Shown here: one piece after another, positions 18,639-27,721 of the stretch
Numbering within the stretch: the first letter of the stretch is position 1
How the letters are laid out: each line of letters opens with the position of its first letter
Assembly: GCF_004799685.1 (NCBI RefSeq)
Contig: NZ_CP031311.1
Span: forward strand, 1,984,001 to 2,048,000
Direction: 5' to 3'
DNA: 64,000 bases
Source: Halobellus limi
GTDB lineage: Archaea > Halobacteriota > Halobacteria > Halobacteriales > Haloferacaceae
Position numbers and translations under genes: made by a program
Notes under the pieces: model-generated
What the model saw: the letters and a program-made list of their open reading frames with translations, nothing else
The model's database searches: none
What the model was told of the DNA's origin: nothing

Positions 18639-19127
18639 ATGGAAGCGAAGCGGGAACTGCTCGACCTGTTGCTGAGCGACGCTCGACAGAGCACCGAGGA
18701 CATCGCGCGACAACTCGGCGTGGACGCAGCAACGGTCGAGAAACTGGTCGACGAACTGGAGTCCGAGGGGGCGGTCCGCGGCTACCAGGCGGTCGTCGAC
18801 TGGGACAGCGTGGACGAGGAACACGTCCGCGCGGAGGTCGAGTTGAACGTCGAACTCGACCGCGAGACCGGCTACGAGGAGATCGCGCGGCGCATCGCGA
18901 AGTTCCCCGAGGTGTCCTCGCTGCGGCTCATCTCCGGCAGTTACGACTTCGCCGTCGACGTCGAGGGCGAGTCGATGCACGACGTCTCGAACTTCGTCTC
19001 CGAGCAGATCGCGCCGATCCCGGAGGTCACCCAGACGGTGACGCACTTCGTGATGACGACGTACAAGGAGCGCGGCGTCTACTTCGGCGACGGCGACGAC
19101 GACGACCGCCTCGCCGTCTCGCCATGA
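18639..19127 (+). CDS. Lrp/AsnC-family transcriptional regulator
   Basis: A 162-aa regulator. It has an N-terminal winged helix (SDARQSTEDIARQLGVDAA) and a C-terminal RAM domain (EVSSLRLISGSYDFAVDVEG) for ligand binding and octamer formation. The stop overlaps the ATG of the aminotransferase gene (ATGA), so it probably controls and co-varies with that enzyme, sensing an amino acid. The pair is common in haloarchaea. ATG 18639 begins the helix-turn-helix domain. Confidence 0.93.
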   Translation: MEAKRELLDLLLSDARQSTEDIARQLGVDAATVEKLVDELESEGAVRGYQAVVDWDSVDEEHVRAEVELNVELDRETGYEEIARRIAKFPEVSSLRLISGSYDFAVDVEGESMHDVSNFVSEQIAPIPEVTQTVTHFVMTTYKERGVYFGDGDDDDRLAVSP

Positions 19128-20287
19128 CGGAGAACGCGGATCGGCTCTCCCGGCGGGCCAGGGAGACGCCGCCCTCGGGGATCAGGCGGTTCTTCGAACT
19201 CGCCGAGGAGATGGACGACCTCGTCTCCCTCGGCGTCGGTGAGCCCGACTTCTCCGCGCCGTGGGCGGCCCGAGCGGCGGCGATCGACTCCCTGGAGCGG
19301 GGGCGGACGTCCTACACGGCGAATCGGGGGCGACGGGACCTCCGCGAGCGGATCGCAGCCCACGTCACGCGATACGACCTCTCCTACGATCCCGACGACG
19401 AGATCCTCGTCAGCACGGGCGCGAGCGAGGCGGTCGACCTCGCAATGCGCGCGCTCATCGACCCCGGCGACGCCGTCGCGGTCCCGCAGCCCTCCTACAT
19501 CTCCTACGGGCCGACGGTGACGTTCTCCGGGGGCGAGGTCGTGCCGGTAGAGACCCACGCGGAGAACGACTTCGTCCTCACGTACGAGGACCTCGAACGC
19601 GCCGGCGCCGACGAGGCGTCGATCCTCGTGCTCTGTTACCCGAACAACCCCACGGGCGCGGTGATGACGCGCGAGGAACTCGCGGAAGTTGCGGAGTTCG
19701 TCCGCGAACACGATCTCTTCGTCCTCTCCGACGAGATCTACGCGGCGCTCCGCTACGAGGACGAGCACGTCTCGATCGCGACGCTACCGGGGATGCGCGA
19801 GCGGACCGTCGTGTTCAACGGCTTCTCGAAGGCGTACGCGATGACGGGGATGCGGCTCGGGTACGCGCTCGGTCCCTCCGAGGTGATCGACGCGATGAAC
19901 CGGATCCACCAGTACACGATGCTGTCGGCGCCGACGACCGCGCAGTTCGCCGCCATCGAAGCGCTCGACTCCTGCGACGGGGCCGTCGAGGAGATGCGCC
20001 GGGAGTTCGACCGCCGTCGACAGTTCGTCATCTCGCGGTTCAACGAGATCGGGATGGACTGCTTCGAGGCGAAGGGCGCGTTCTACGTCTTCCCGAAGTG
20101 CCCGCCCGGCTGGGAAGACGACGAGGCGTTCGCGGAGGCGCTCATCCGCGAGGAGCGCGTCGCGCTCGTCCCCGGCCGCGTCTTCGGCGACGGGGGCGCG
20201 GGACACCTCCGCGTGTCGTACGCGTCCAGTATGGGCGAGTTGAAGGAGGCGCTGAACCGGATCGAATCGTTCGTCGAGGATCGCTGA
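19124..20287 (+). CDS. Class I/II pyridoxal-phosphate aminotransferase
   Basis: A 387-aa PLP enzyme of the AspC-like group. Recognisable parts: SLGVGEPDFSAPWAA, STGASEAVDLAMRA, CYPNNPTGAVM (substrate carboxylate and PLP contacts), SDEIYAALRYE (PLP pyridine Asp), and the Schiff-base lysine in GFSKAYAMTGMRLGY. It ends with RVSYASSMGEL, which holds the carboxylate-binding Arg. It probably transfers amino groups between aspartate, alanine or aromatic amino acids and 2-oxoglutarate; the exact substrate is not readable. Translationally coupled to the Lrp regulator. Confidence 0.95.
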   Translation: MTENADRLSRRARETPPSGIRRFFELAEEMDDLVSLGVGEPDFSAPWAARAAAIDSLERGRTSYTANRGRRDLRERIAAHVTRYDLSYDPDDEILVSTGASEAVDLAMRALIDPGDAVAVPQPSYISYGPTVTFSGGEVVPVETHAENDFVLTYEDLERAGADEASILVLCYPNNPTGAVMTREELAEVAEFVREHDLFVLSDEIYAALRYEDEHVSIATLPGMRERTVVFNGFSKAYAMTGMRLGYALGPSEVIDAMNRIHQYTMLSAPTTAQFAAIEALDSCDGAVEEMRREFDRRRQFVISRFNEIGMDCFEAKGAFYVFPKCPPGWEDDEAFAEALIREERVALVPGRVFGDGGAGHLRVSYASSMGELKEALNRIESFVEDR

Positions 20288-20291
20288 GTTC

Positions 20292-20383
20292 GTCGTCGCG
20301 AGGGATTGAACCCCGTCGTCGCGGGGGGTTGACCCCTGTCGTTGCGAGGAATTTCCCCTCGTCGTCGTGAGGGCTCGCCTCTT
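20292..20383. repeat. Four 23-bp tandem repeats
   Basis: Exact 23-base period: 20292-20314, 20315-20337, 20338-20360, 20361-20383. Units share GTCGTCGCGAGG-like starts and CCCC-like ends, with several differences each. There are no spacers, so it is not a CRISPR array. The array begins 4 nt after the aminotransferase stop. Confidence 0.75.
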
Positions 20384-20486
20384 TCGTCGGGCACGACCGA
20401 CCTCGCGGCCGATTCGACGGACGCCGGCCGCGCAAACGTTTCGTATCACAAACTATTACTTCGGTCGATGCGTAGAGTTGCGACGA

Positions 20487-21308
20487 ATGCACACAGGTGG
20501 CGGTACCGACGGGAGCACCGTCGGTGCCACTGTGGGCGTCGCGACCGCCCTCGACGATCTGAAATCCCGCGGCAGCGCGCTCTTGGTCGTCGGAACCGTG
20601 CCCGAAGACGTCTACAACCGAGTCTCCGCGTGTCTCCTCGGCGGGGACGCCGACGCGGACCGCCGGCGACTCGTCGTCGAACGCGGGTCCGGATCGGAGA
20701 TCCGGTTCGACCGGATCGATCGCTGGACGCCGGAGTGGACGCGGATCCTCAGCGTCGACGTCGCCGCGCGAAGCTCGGCGGCGGACGCGTCGGGAGCGGC
20801 CGGTGACGGCGACCGGTTCGGCCCGGGCGCCTCGCCGGGCTACCCGTCGCCGACCGCCTCGCCGACTCCGACGTCCGACTCGACGTCGTTCGACGCGTAC
20901 GGCGGCGATCCGACCCCGGACGACGCGACGGTCACAGTCGAGGGGTCGATCGTCGACCTCGGCGTCGAGATCGGGACGGCGATCCGCGAGTTCGACGCCG
21001 TCGCGGGCGACCTCGACCCCGGCGAGTTACGCGTCGCGTTCGACTGCGTGGCCGCGTTGCTCTCGGAGTACGACAGACGGACGGTGTTTCGCTTCTTGCA
21101 CGTGCTCGCGAACGACGTCAGATCCGTCGAGGGGATGGGGCACGTCCGGGTTCCCGAACCGATCGATTCGGAGGTCGTGCGCCTCTTCGCCCCGCTCTTC
21201 GACGCGATCGTCGAGCTGCGACTCGACGGCAGAGAGCCACAGCAGCGCTGGCATCTCCGTGACGCCGATCTCACCTCGGAGTGGCTGCCGGTCGACGACG
21301 GGCGGTAG
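20487..21308 (+). CDS. DUF7504-like haloarchaeal protein, RecA-fold-like
   Basis: A 273-aa soluble protein with no enzyme signature. It begins with a RecA/KaiC-like first strand (GSALLVVGTVPEDVYNRV) but has no Walker A Lys-Ser/Thr, so it is a degenerate P-loop fold at best. A Ser/Thr/Pro/Asp-rich linker lies at about residues 95-150. The second half (LDPGELRVAFDCVAALLSEY, then VFRFLHVLANDVR) is the part I associate with DUF7504 proteins. It is 48 nt upstream of the CHAT-like gene on the same strand, and the two probably form one operon. Confidence 0.75.
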   Translation: MHTGGGTDGSTVGATVGVATALDDLKSRGSALLVVGTVPEDVYNRVSACLLGGDADADRRRLVVERGSGSEIRFDRIDRWTPEWTRILSVDVAARSSAADASGAAGDGDRFGPGASPGYPSPTASPTPTSDSTSFDAYGGDPTPDDATVTVEGSIVDLGVEIGTAIREFDAVAGDLDPGELRVAFDCVAALLSEYDRRTVFRFLHVLANDVRSVEGMGHVRVPEPIDSEVVRLFAPLFDAIVELRLDGREPQQRWHLRDADLTSEWLPVDDGR

Positions 21309-21356
21309 CACCGGCCACCAGTACGCTTTTTGCGGCGTAAGTGATGTATTGTCACG

Positions 21357-23543
21357 ATGGAAGGGCTCGGCGGCCGCACGACGCCAGGGGGGGAGCCGAC
21401 GGGGTCGACCGGTTCAGATCACCTCCAGGTCGAGTTCGATAGCTCGACCGGACGGACCGAACTCGAAGTCTCCGATCCGATCGAACGGAGTCAGTTCGTG
21501 CTCTCCTCGCCCGATCCGATGCGGATCAGATCGGCGGATCCGGACGCGTTCCGGTTTCCGGCCGACGGGGCGGTGAGCGTCCGAACCGACCGGTTAGACC
21601 TCGAGACGGTCGTGTCGGTCTGTGTTCGCGACGGCGAGGGGGACATGATCGCACAGGCCGAGCACTTCGCCGACGAGACGTTTCCGCGTGGGACCTACAG
21701 CGTCGAACTGTTCGCCCCGATCAAACTCTACCTCCGGGTCGACTCGTCGCTGCGCGTGGTCTCGGACGCGGCGCGGACGCGGGTGGAGTTCGGCGAGGAG
21801 ACCGACGTGCTCGTCGGGGCCCGATCCCACCACAAGCGCCCGGCGGCGACCATCCGGACGACGGACCGGCCGCGGGACGCGATGCGTGCGGTGTCGCTTC
21901 TGGGGTCGGCGCTGAAGACGACGAGCGTCGAGCGGTCGTATCCGACGCTTCGCGGGCATCCGCCGCTCATCGAGCGCGGGGACCGGTTCGAGGCGCCCGA
22001 CGGACTGGAGCCACCGGAGACGGACGTCACGATCGAACTGCCCGAGACGCGCGGACACGTCTACGCCGCCGCGCCGCTTGCGTACTACCTCGGTGCGACC
22101 GTCGTCCCCGGAGACGCCCCGCGGATCGTGACCGAAGGCGGATTCAGCCACGACCTCGACGGCGGAGGCGGGTTCGAGGCGTCCGTCGAGCGCGTGCTCA
22201 AGCAGACGTTCTTCCTGGACTGTCTCACCCGGACCGAAGGCTACTATCAGGTCGACCTCCACGAGCGGCGGACGCTCGAACCGACCCTCGGGCTGGACTT
22301 CGCGGACCTCTACGACCGCTCGATCGGCGAACAGCTCGAGGCGTATCTGGACGTCCCCTACGAGCTCGTCGAGTCCGAGGTTCCCGACTGGAAACTGACC
22401 GCGCACGTCGCGCCCTCGGCGTCGAACGTCGAGGTGCTGCCGTTCGTCGCGAACGACCTCGCCGTGGTGACGACGCCGCAGTCCGAACCGACAGCCGGGT
22501 CGGCGGTCCAGGCGAGTGCCGTCGAGGAGTTCGTCCGCGGCCCCCCGGAGCCGACGGCGACGCCGCCGAGGACCGGGGAGTTCACGCGGAGCGCGAGCAC
22601 GCGAAGCCGGGACGCCCGAACCGCCGGCATCGAGCGGACGTACGTCCAGCCGCCCGAGACGGACTCGCTGGAACAGGCGTGGCTCGGTCCGGGGATTCCG
22701 ATCGGCGCGAGCAAGGCGTCCCTGCAGGCGTATCGGAACCGGCTGACGCGAGAGCCGATCGAGGGCGACATCGGGATCACCGTCGTCTGCAACGACCCGC
22801 GGATGGCCGAGGAGCGCGACGCCGTCGAGGCCGTGTACGGGTCCCGCGAGGAGCTGCCGTTCGACATCCGGACGCACTACGAACTGACCGTCGAGGAGCT
22901 CCGAGCGGTGCTGGCGGACGAGACGGAGTTCCTCCACTACATCGGCCACATCGACGAGGACGGCTTCCAGTGTCCGGACGGCGCACTCGACGTGACGAGC
23001 ATCGAGACGGTCGGCGTGGACTCGTTTCTCCTCAACGCGTGTCAGTCCTACGAGCAGGGGATGGAACTCATCGAACGGGGGGCGATCGCCGGCATCGTCA
23101 CGCTCAGCGACGTCGTCAACAGCGGCGCGGTCGACATCGGCCGGAGCCTGGCTCGGCTGTTGAACTACGGGTTCCCGATCCGGATCTCGCTGGATCTGGC
23201 CTGTAAAGACAGCTACATCGGGAGCGACTACATCGTCGTCGGCGACGGGAGCTTCTCCGTGGCACAGGTCCAGGCGATGCTCCCGAATACGGGGATCATA
23301 ACGAGGGACGGCGAAGAGTATCTCCTCGAATACGTCACCTACCCCGCCGCGGAGTTCGGCCTGGGGAGCCTCGTCAGTCCGTACGTGTCCGGCAACGAGA
23401 GCCACTACCTGTCGTCGGGGACGATCGATACGTTCCGGTTGTCGCACGAGGAGCTCGCGGACTTCCTGGCGCTAGAGAATATACCCGTACTGATCAATGG
23501 GCGGCTCCGGTGGAGCGATACCGTCGATTTCGAGGATCTGTAA
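21357..23543 (+). CDS. Large protein with a C-terminal CHAT (caspase-like) protease-like domain
   Basis: A 728-aa soluble protein. Residues 1-430 are beta-rich and not recognisable. A Pro/Thr/Arg-rich linker runs from about residue 385 to 430. Residues about 475-640 look like a CHAT caspase-like protease: DIGITVVCNDPRM as strand 1, then FLHYIGHIDEDGF with His531 in the place of the catalytic His, and FLLNACQSYEQG with Cys562 in the place of the catalytic Cys, followed by GAIAGIVTLSDVV and the ARLLNYGFPI helix. Spacing and order match the family. No membrane span. It lies downstream of a DUF7504-like gene and converges on a 47-aa membrane peptide gene 6 nt away. Protease activity is inferred, not shown. 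Confidence 0.8.
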   Translation: MEGLGGRTTPGGEPTGSTGSDHLQVEFDSSTGRTELEVSDPIERSQFVLSSPDPMRIRSADPDAFRFPADGAVSVRTDRLDLETVVSVCVRDGEGDMIAQAEHFADETFPRGTYSVELFAPIKLYLRVDSSLRVVSDAARTRVEFGEETDVLVGARSHHKRPAATIRTTDRPRDAMRAVSLLGSALKTTSVERSYPTLRGHPPLIERGDRFEAPDGLEPPETDVTIELPETRGHVYAAAPLAYYLGATVVPGDAPRIVTEGGFSHDLDGGGGFEASVERVLKQTFFLDCLTRTEGYYQVDLHERRTLEPTLGLDFADLYDRSIGEQLEAYLDVPYELVESEVPDWKLTAHVAPSASNVEVLPFVANDLAVVTTPQSEPTAGSAVQASAVEEFVRGPPEPTATPPRTGEFTRSASTRSRDARTAGIERTYVQPPETDSLEQAWLGPGIPIGASKASLQAYRNRLTREPIEGDIGITVVCNDPRMAEERDAVEAVYGSREELPFDIRTHYELTVEELRAVLADETEFLHYIGHIDEDGFQCPDGALDVTSIETVGVDSFLLNACQSYEQGMELIERGAIAGIVTLSDVVNSGAVDIGRSLARLLNYGFPIRISLDLACKDSYIGSDYIVVGDGSFSVAQVQAMLPNTGIITRDGEEYLLEYVTYPAAEFGLGSLVSPYVSGNESHYLSSGTIDTFRLSHEELADFLALENIPVLINGRLRWSDTVDFEDL

Positions 23544-23549
23544 TCCGAT

Positions 23550-23693
23550 TCAGGGACCCGAGATCGCGGTGTGGTTCCCGGCGACCGCGGATCCGGCCTG
23601 CGAGAGCAGGAGCAGCGCAGTGAAGAGGACGCCCATCGCGCGGGGGTGGTCAGCGAGGTACTGTGCGACCGCGTTGGTGTCATTTTCGGACAT
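23550..23693 (-). CDS. Small single-span membrane protein (DUF7503-like)
   Basis: A 47-aa peptide with a polar start (MSENDTNAVAQYLADHP), one hydrophobic helix (GVLFTALLLLSQAGSAVAG) and a short polar tail ending NHTAISGP. I recall almost identical peptides in haloarchaea as family DUF7503, so it is real despite its size. The start at 23693 is backed by a TATA-like TTTAAAA (23716-23722) centred 26 nt upstream. It ends 6 nt from the stop of the convergent CHAT-like gene. The helix could also be a signal peptide (cleavage after AVA-G). Confidence 0.8.
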   Translation of the reverse strand: MSENDTNAVAQYLADHPRAMGVLFTALLLLSQAGSAVAGNHTAISGP

Positions 23694-23715
23694 GACGATT
23701 GGTACCTCGACGCGC

Positions 23716-23722
23716 TTTAAAA
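23716..23722 (-). promoter_or_regulatory. TATA box of the 47-aa membrane peptide gene
   Basis: TTTAAAA centred about 26 nt upstream of the ATG at 23693, at the edge of a strongly AT-rich stretch (about 23715-23790) that also precedes nothing else on the plus strand. Confidence 0.6.
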
Positions 23723-23880
23723 TAAAATTTTCTGACACTTTCTGATATAATATTATATTAATTTAGTTCCTATAGAACGATACAAAAAGATGTACGGCGC
23801 CGAGAGTGTCTCTCGAAGCCGGGTAGTTACTCGAAGCGACTCGATAGCCGTACTACGGGAGAACCGGAGCGGATCTGTCG

Positions 23881-24480
23881 TTACTCGGAACTGTCAGCGT
23901 CGACGTCGAGGTCGCCGCCGAGATCACGGTACATCGCGGTGAAGTCGTGTTCGTCGTCGAACGCGGTGAGCGTCTCGTCGAGCTCGGCCCGGAGGTTCTG
24001 AACGCGCTCTGTGAGCTCCTGGTACTCCGCGTGCTCTTCGAGGGTGGCCGCGTCCTTCTCCGATTCCAGGAGGGCCTTCTTCGAGGCGAGCGCGAACAGC
24101 TCCTGGATGCCGTCGTCGTAGCTGTTCCGGCGGAGCAGGTTCTCGACGGTGTCCTTCAGCGAATCCCGCGAGACCGGTTTGACGAGGTAGTCGTCGAAGC
24201 CCATCGCGACGATGTCGAAGTCGGGTTCGACGGCGGTGACCATCGCGACGCGACAGCCGACGTCGCGCTCGCGGATCGCCTCCAGCGCCTCGTCGCCCGA
24301 GAGGTCCGGCATCCGTCGATCGAGCAGGACTACGTCGACTTCCTCGTCGAGTTCTTCGAGTGCCTCGCGACCGCCGTAGGCGACGCGAACGCGATACTCG
24401 TCTCTCAGCCACGTTGCGTACAGGTCGGCGAGGTCCGGCTCGTCTTCGACGACGAGCACCATCGGCAGATCAGCACTCAT
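23881..24480 (-). CDS. HalX-type response regulator
   Basis: A 199-aa two-component output protein. The receiver domain has the acidic pocket VEDEPDLADL, phospho-acceptor Asp54 (VVLLDRRMPD) and conserved Lys101 (DDYLVKPV). The C-terminal 90 residues form the helical, charged HalX domain (about 110-190) found only in haloarchaeal regulators; its target is unknown and no DNA-binding domain is visible. No kinase gene is adjacent. It lies 187 nt from the DUF7503-like gene on the same strand, so it could belong to the same locus. Confidence 0.92.
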   Translation of the reverse strand: MSADLPMVLVVEDEPDLADLYATWLRDEYRVRVAYGGREALEELDEEVDVVLLDRRMPDLSGDEALEAIRERDVGCRVAMVTAVEPDFDIVAMGFDDYLVKPVSRDSLKDTVENLLRRNSYDDGIQELFALASKKALLESEKDAATLEEHAEYQELTERVQNLRAELDETLTAFDDEHDFTAMYRDLGGDLDVDADSSE

Positions 24481-24619
24481 TGGTTAGTCTGCGGTGTTCC
24501 GAGACACCGATACGAAGGCTTGGCTTCCGAGGGCATATCAAGATACCCCTTGTGAGCTCGTCGGGTGCGAATCGAGAAATCGCAGACGTGAACGGGTTAA
24601 TATCCGGTTAAATCCCGGA

Positions 24620-26122
24620 TCAGTTCCCGTCGGGGCTGTAGTTCGGCGCCTCGTCGGTGATCATCACGTCGTGGGGGTGACCCTCGGTCTGTCCGGCGCT
24701 GGAGACGCGGACGAACTCGGCGCGCTCTTTGAACTCGGGGATCGTTCCGGCACCGACGTAGCCCATCCCGGAGCGCATCCCGCCGACGAGCTGGTGGAGT
24801 TCCGAGGCGAGCGTGCCCTTGTACGGCGTCGCGGCCTCGACGCCCTCGGGGACGAACTCCTCGTCCTCCTCGTCGGTGTCCTTGAGGTAGCGTTCGCTCC
24901 CGCCGGACTTCATCGCGCCGACGGAGCCCATTCCTCGATACTGCTTGTACTTCTTGCCGTTCATCGTGATGACGCGCCCGGGCGCCTCCTCGGTCCCCGC
25001 GAAGTACGAACCGAGCATCACGGCGTCGGCGCCCGCGGCGATGGCCTTGATCGCGTCGCCGGAGTAGCGGATGCCGCCGTCGGCGATGACGGGAACGCCC
25101 TCGGGGGCGGCGACGTCGGCCACCTGTGCGACGGCGGTGATCTGCGGCATCCCCGCGCCGGAGACGACGCGCGTGGTACAGATCGATCCGGGCCCGATGC
25201 CGACCTTCAGGCCGTCGGCGAAGTCGACCGCCGCCTCGGCGGCCTCGCGGGTGCCGATGTTGCCGACGACGACGTCTGCGTCGACGGATCCCTTGATCTC
25301 GCGGGCGCTGTCGAGGACGTTGAGGTTGTGCGCGTGGGCGCAGTCGATGAAGATCACGTCGGCGCCGGCCTCGTCGGCGGCTTCCGCGCGGTCGGCGTCG
25401 AACGGCCCGACGGCGACGCCGACGCGCAGTCGGCCGCTCCCGTCGCGGGCGGCGTTCTCGTGCTCGCGCCGCTGGAGGATGCCCTGCATCGTGACGAGAC
25501 CGACGAGTCGGTCGTCGTCGTCGACGATCGGGACGCGCTCGATCTTGTGGTCGTACATCAGTTCGAGCGCCTCGCGCGCGCCGACGTCGCGCGGCGCGGT
25601 GACGACCTCGTCGGTCATCGCTTCCCGGACCTCGTCGGTCTCGCCGACCTCCAGGTACGGCCGGATGTCGGTGCCGGAGATGATTCCCAGTACCGTGTCG
25701 TCGTCGTCGACGACGGGCGCCCCGGAGACGCCCTCGCGCTCCATCATCGCGTCGACGTCGCGGACCGTCTGCGTCGGGCTCGCGGTGACGACGTTCTCCC
25801 GGCGGATCACCAGCTCGTCCGCGCGCTTGACGCGCTCGATCTCGGCGATCATCTGTTCGGTGTCCATGTTCTGATGGAGGACGCCGAGGCCGCCCTCCCG
25901 AGCCATCCCGATGGCCATCCGGCCCTCCGTGACGGTGTCCATCGCGGCCGAGAGGATCGGGATGTTCAGTTCGACGTTCCTCGAGACGTGCGTGGAGACG
26001 TCCGCCGAGTCGGGCTCGACGCGGCTCTCCATCGGCCGAAGCAGCACGTCGTCGAACGTCAACGCTTCCGGTACCCGAAGCTTCTCCGAGAATAACCCCT
26101 GTGTAGAACCGTCTTTCGCCAT
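24620..26122 (-). CDS. guaB: IMP dehydrogenase
   Basis: A 500-aa enzyme oxidising IMP to XMP with NAD+, the committed step of GMP synthesis. The N-terminal barrel half has [10 protein letters not shown]; two CBS domains follow (about residues 100-220; [27 protein letters not shown]). The catalytic loop [13 protein letters not shown] has Cys315, and the flap has [12 protein letters not shown] and ERYLKD. It ends with an extra acidic tail ([15 protein letters not shown]). ATG 26122 gives the conserved family start; longer frames reach into the intergenic region. Confidence 0.97.
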   Translation of the reverse strand: MAKDGSTQGLFSEKLRVPEALTFDDVLLRPMESRVEPDSADVSTHVSRNVELNIPILSAAMDTVTEGRMAIGMAREGGLGVLHQNMDTEQMIAEIERVKRADELVIRRENVVTASPTQTVRDVDAMMEREGVSGAPVVDDDDTVLGIISGTDIRPYLEVGETDEVREAMTDEVVTAPRDVGAREALELMYDHKIERVPIVDDDDRLVGLVTMQGILQRREHENAARDGSGRLRVGVAVGPFDADRAEAADEAGADVIFIDCAHAHNLNVLDSAREIKGSVDADVVVGNIGTREAAEAAVDFADGLKVGIGPGSICTTRVVSGAGMPQITAVAQVADVAAPEGVPVIADGGIRYSGDAIKAIAAGADAVMLGSYFAGTEEAPGRVITMNGKKYKQYRGMGSVGAMKSGGSERYLKDTDEEDEEFVPEGVEAATPYKGTLASELHQLVGGMRSGMGYVGAGTIPEFKERAEFVRVSSAGQTEGHPHDVMITDEAPNYSPDGN

Positions 26123-26431
26123 ATAAACGGTCCACAGCCGATCGACAAAAACATTGCGAGACGCCGTCGCTGTGCCGGCTGTTGGCATATCTTCGGCCCC
26201 GAACGGAACACAGTGACGTGTTTTCCTCGTCGATCCCGCAGAAGCGACCGGCGATCGGTGACGAACGACGCAAAAGTTGCCGTCAGAACACGTCGAAGAC
26301 GACGTTCTCGTGGATTCCGAACGTATTTCTCGAACATCGCGTAGTTCTCTACCGCTCTGCTGTAAGAGACCCAGAACCGTGAGCACCAGTCCCACACAAC
26401 GTTTAATATGCCACTCCGACTGATTTCAGGT
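26123..26431. other. Intergenic region between guaB and the next operon
   Basis: This 309-base divergent region shows no gene on either strand that I can support. It must hold the guaB promoter (none obvious) and, at its right edge, the TATA-like box for the small reading frame at 26432. Confidence 0.5.
26402..26408 (+). promoter_or_regulatory. TATA box ahead of 26432
   Basis: TTTAATA centred 27 nt before the ATG at 26432, the leaderless spacing. It supports transcription starting near 26431 into the small frame and the DUF5794 gene. Confidence 0.6.
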
Positions 26432-26644
26432 ATGGACTCCGAGTGTCCCTCTGCATCGCGCATCGCAGGTCAGCAGACCACGGAATTCGATGCGAACTTT
26501 ACATTTACAGCGATGCAGAACTTCAAACGCGGGAACTGGACGCTCCCCGCGCTCGATTCGCTCGGAGTGCTCGGGCAGGCCCACGGCGCCTCCGCGCCGG
26601 GCTTGCGCCCGTATCGCCGTCTGGCCGATGGTGACGGCCGTTAG
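26432..26644 (+). CDS. Possible 70-aa protein ahead of DUF5794 gene
   Basis: A 70-codon frame with no recognised domain. In its favour: a TATA-like box at the leaderless distance from its ATG, and a stop only 6 nt before the ATG of the DUF5794 gene, which lacks its own close promoter. Against it: an odd composition, with the second half rich in Arg, Gly and Pro, and no family I know. It might be a leader peptide or simply transcribed leader sequence. Confidence 0.4.
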   Translation: MDSECPSASRIAGQQTTEFDANFTFTAMQNFKRGNWTLPALDSLGVLGQAHGASAPGLRPYRRLADGDGR

Positions 26645-26650
26645 CCCCGA

Positions 26651-27628
26651 ATGAGCGTCTCTCGACACCCAGTCGCACTCCGCCTCGAGCAGCAGGTGGG
26701 CGGTGCGACCCGGCTCCTGGCGACGGTGATGGCGCTGCCGCTCGTCGACGGGATCTTCCCGGCACTCATCATCGCGGGTGCCCTCAGCAGCCCGCTCGGG
26801 ATCATCGAGACCGGGCTGTTGATCTTCGGCGGCTCCGCGACGGTCGCGGTCATCCTCGCGGAGATGGACGGCACCCGGCGCGAACAGGTGACGTCGGTGC
26901 TCCTCCTCGGCGCGCTCTTGCTCCCCGTCGCGGGGATCGAGGCCCTCTTCGCGGAGACGCTGAAGAGCGTGCTGAACTTCGAGGTCTTCCACCGGTTCGC
27001 GGGCCTGGTCATCCTCGCGGTGGCGGCGAAGACGGCCTCCGCGAAGGTCGGCGAGTACCTCCCCTCGCCGAGCGTCATCATCGGCTTCGGCCTGATCGCG
27101 AGCCTGGAGATCGGCGGCGCGACGCTCGTGATCAACCCCGACCCCGGGACGATCCTCCGGGCCGTCGCGGCCGCCGGCGTCGGCGTCGCCTTCGCGCTGG
27201 CGGTGGCGCTCTTCGCCCCGCGGCTCCGCGGCGCCGTCGACATCGACCGCTTCCGCTTCGGCAGTTCCGTCGCGCTCGGGATGCTCGCCGTCGACGTGCT
27301 GGGGCTGCTCCCCACGCAGGCACCCGTCGCACTGGCCGTGCTGGGCGTCACCGCCCTGTTCGCTTACGATCCCGACGCGAGCCTGGAGGGCGTCGAATCC
27401 GACGGCCCCGCGGAGGCGGCCGAGGGGACGGACCCCGACGTCGCTCCCGAACCCGACGCCGGTTCGGCGCTCTCCTCGCTGCGAGCCGCCGTCGCGGACG
27501 GCGGCGACCCCGGGGAGGACGGCGACGCCGACTCGCCCGACGAGCGGGACTCCGAGGAGAGCGGCGGCGACGTCGGATACGGCTACCCCGACTCCGACAG
27601 CTCCGGCTCCCGGGCGCCGTGGCTCTGA
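26651..27628 (+). CDS. DUF5794 family membrane protein
   Basis: A 325-aa protein with about seven hydrophobic spans in residues 20-235 (for example PLVDGIFPALIIAGALSS, SVIIGFGLIASLEIGG, ALGMLAVDVLGLLP) and a long acidic, disordered tail (residues about 240-325, rich in Asp, Glu, Gly, Ser and Pro) that should face the cytoplasm. It matches a conserved haloarchaeal family, DUF5794; no function is known. It is followed 93 nt later by DUF5795, its usual neighbour. Confidence 0.88.
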   Translation: MSVSRHPVALRLEQQVGGATRLLATVMALPLVDGIFPALIIAGALSSPLGIIETGLLIFGGSATVAVILAEMDGTRREQVTSVLLLGALLLPVAGIEALFAETLKSVLNFEVFHRFAGLVILAVAAKTASAKVGEYLPSPSVIIGFGLIASLEIGGATLVINPDPGTILRAVAAAGVGVAFALAVALFAPRLRGAVDIDRFRFGSSVALGMLAVDVLGLLPTQAPVALAVLGVTALFAYDPDASLEGVESDGPAEAAEGTDPDVAPEPDAGSALSSLRAAVADGGDPGEDGDADSPDERDSEESGGDVGYGYPDSDSSGSRAPWL

Positions 27629-27721
27629 CCTGAGCCCGTCGCCGAGTGTGGCGTCCCCGACGCGCCCGTACCCCCCGACACGGCACGACGGATTTACCAC
27701 GCTCCGCGTCGTCTTCGAGGT

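Noticed and set aside
20292-20383. Possible CRISPR array
   Set aside because: The 23-bp units are directly joined without spacers, only four in number and degenerate; no cas genes in the window.
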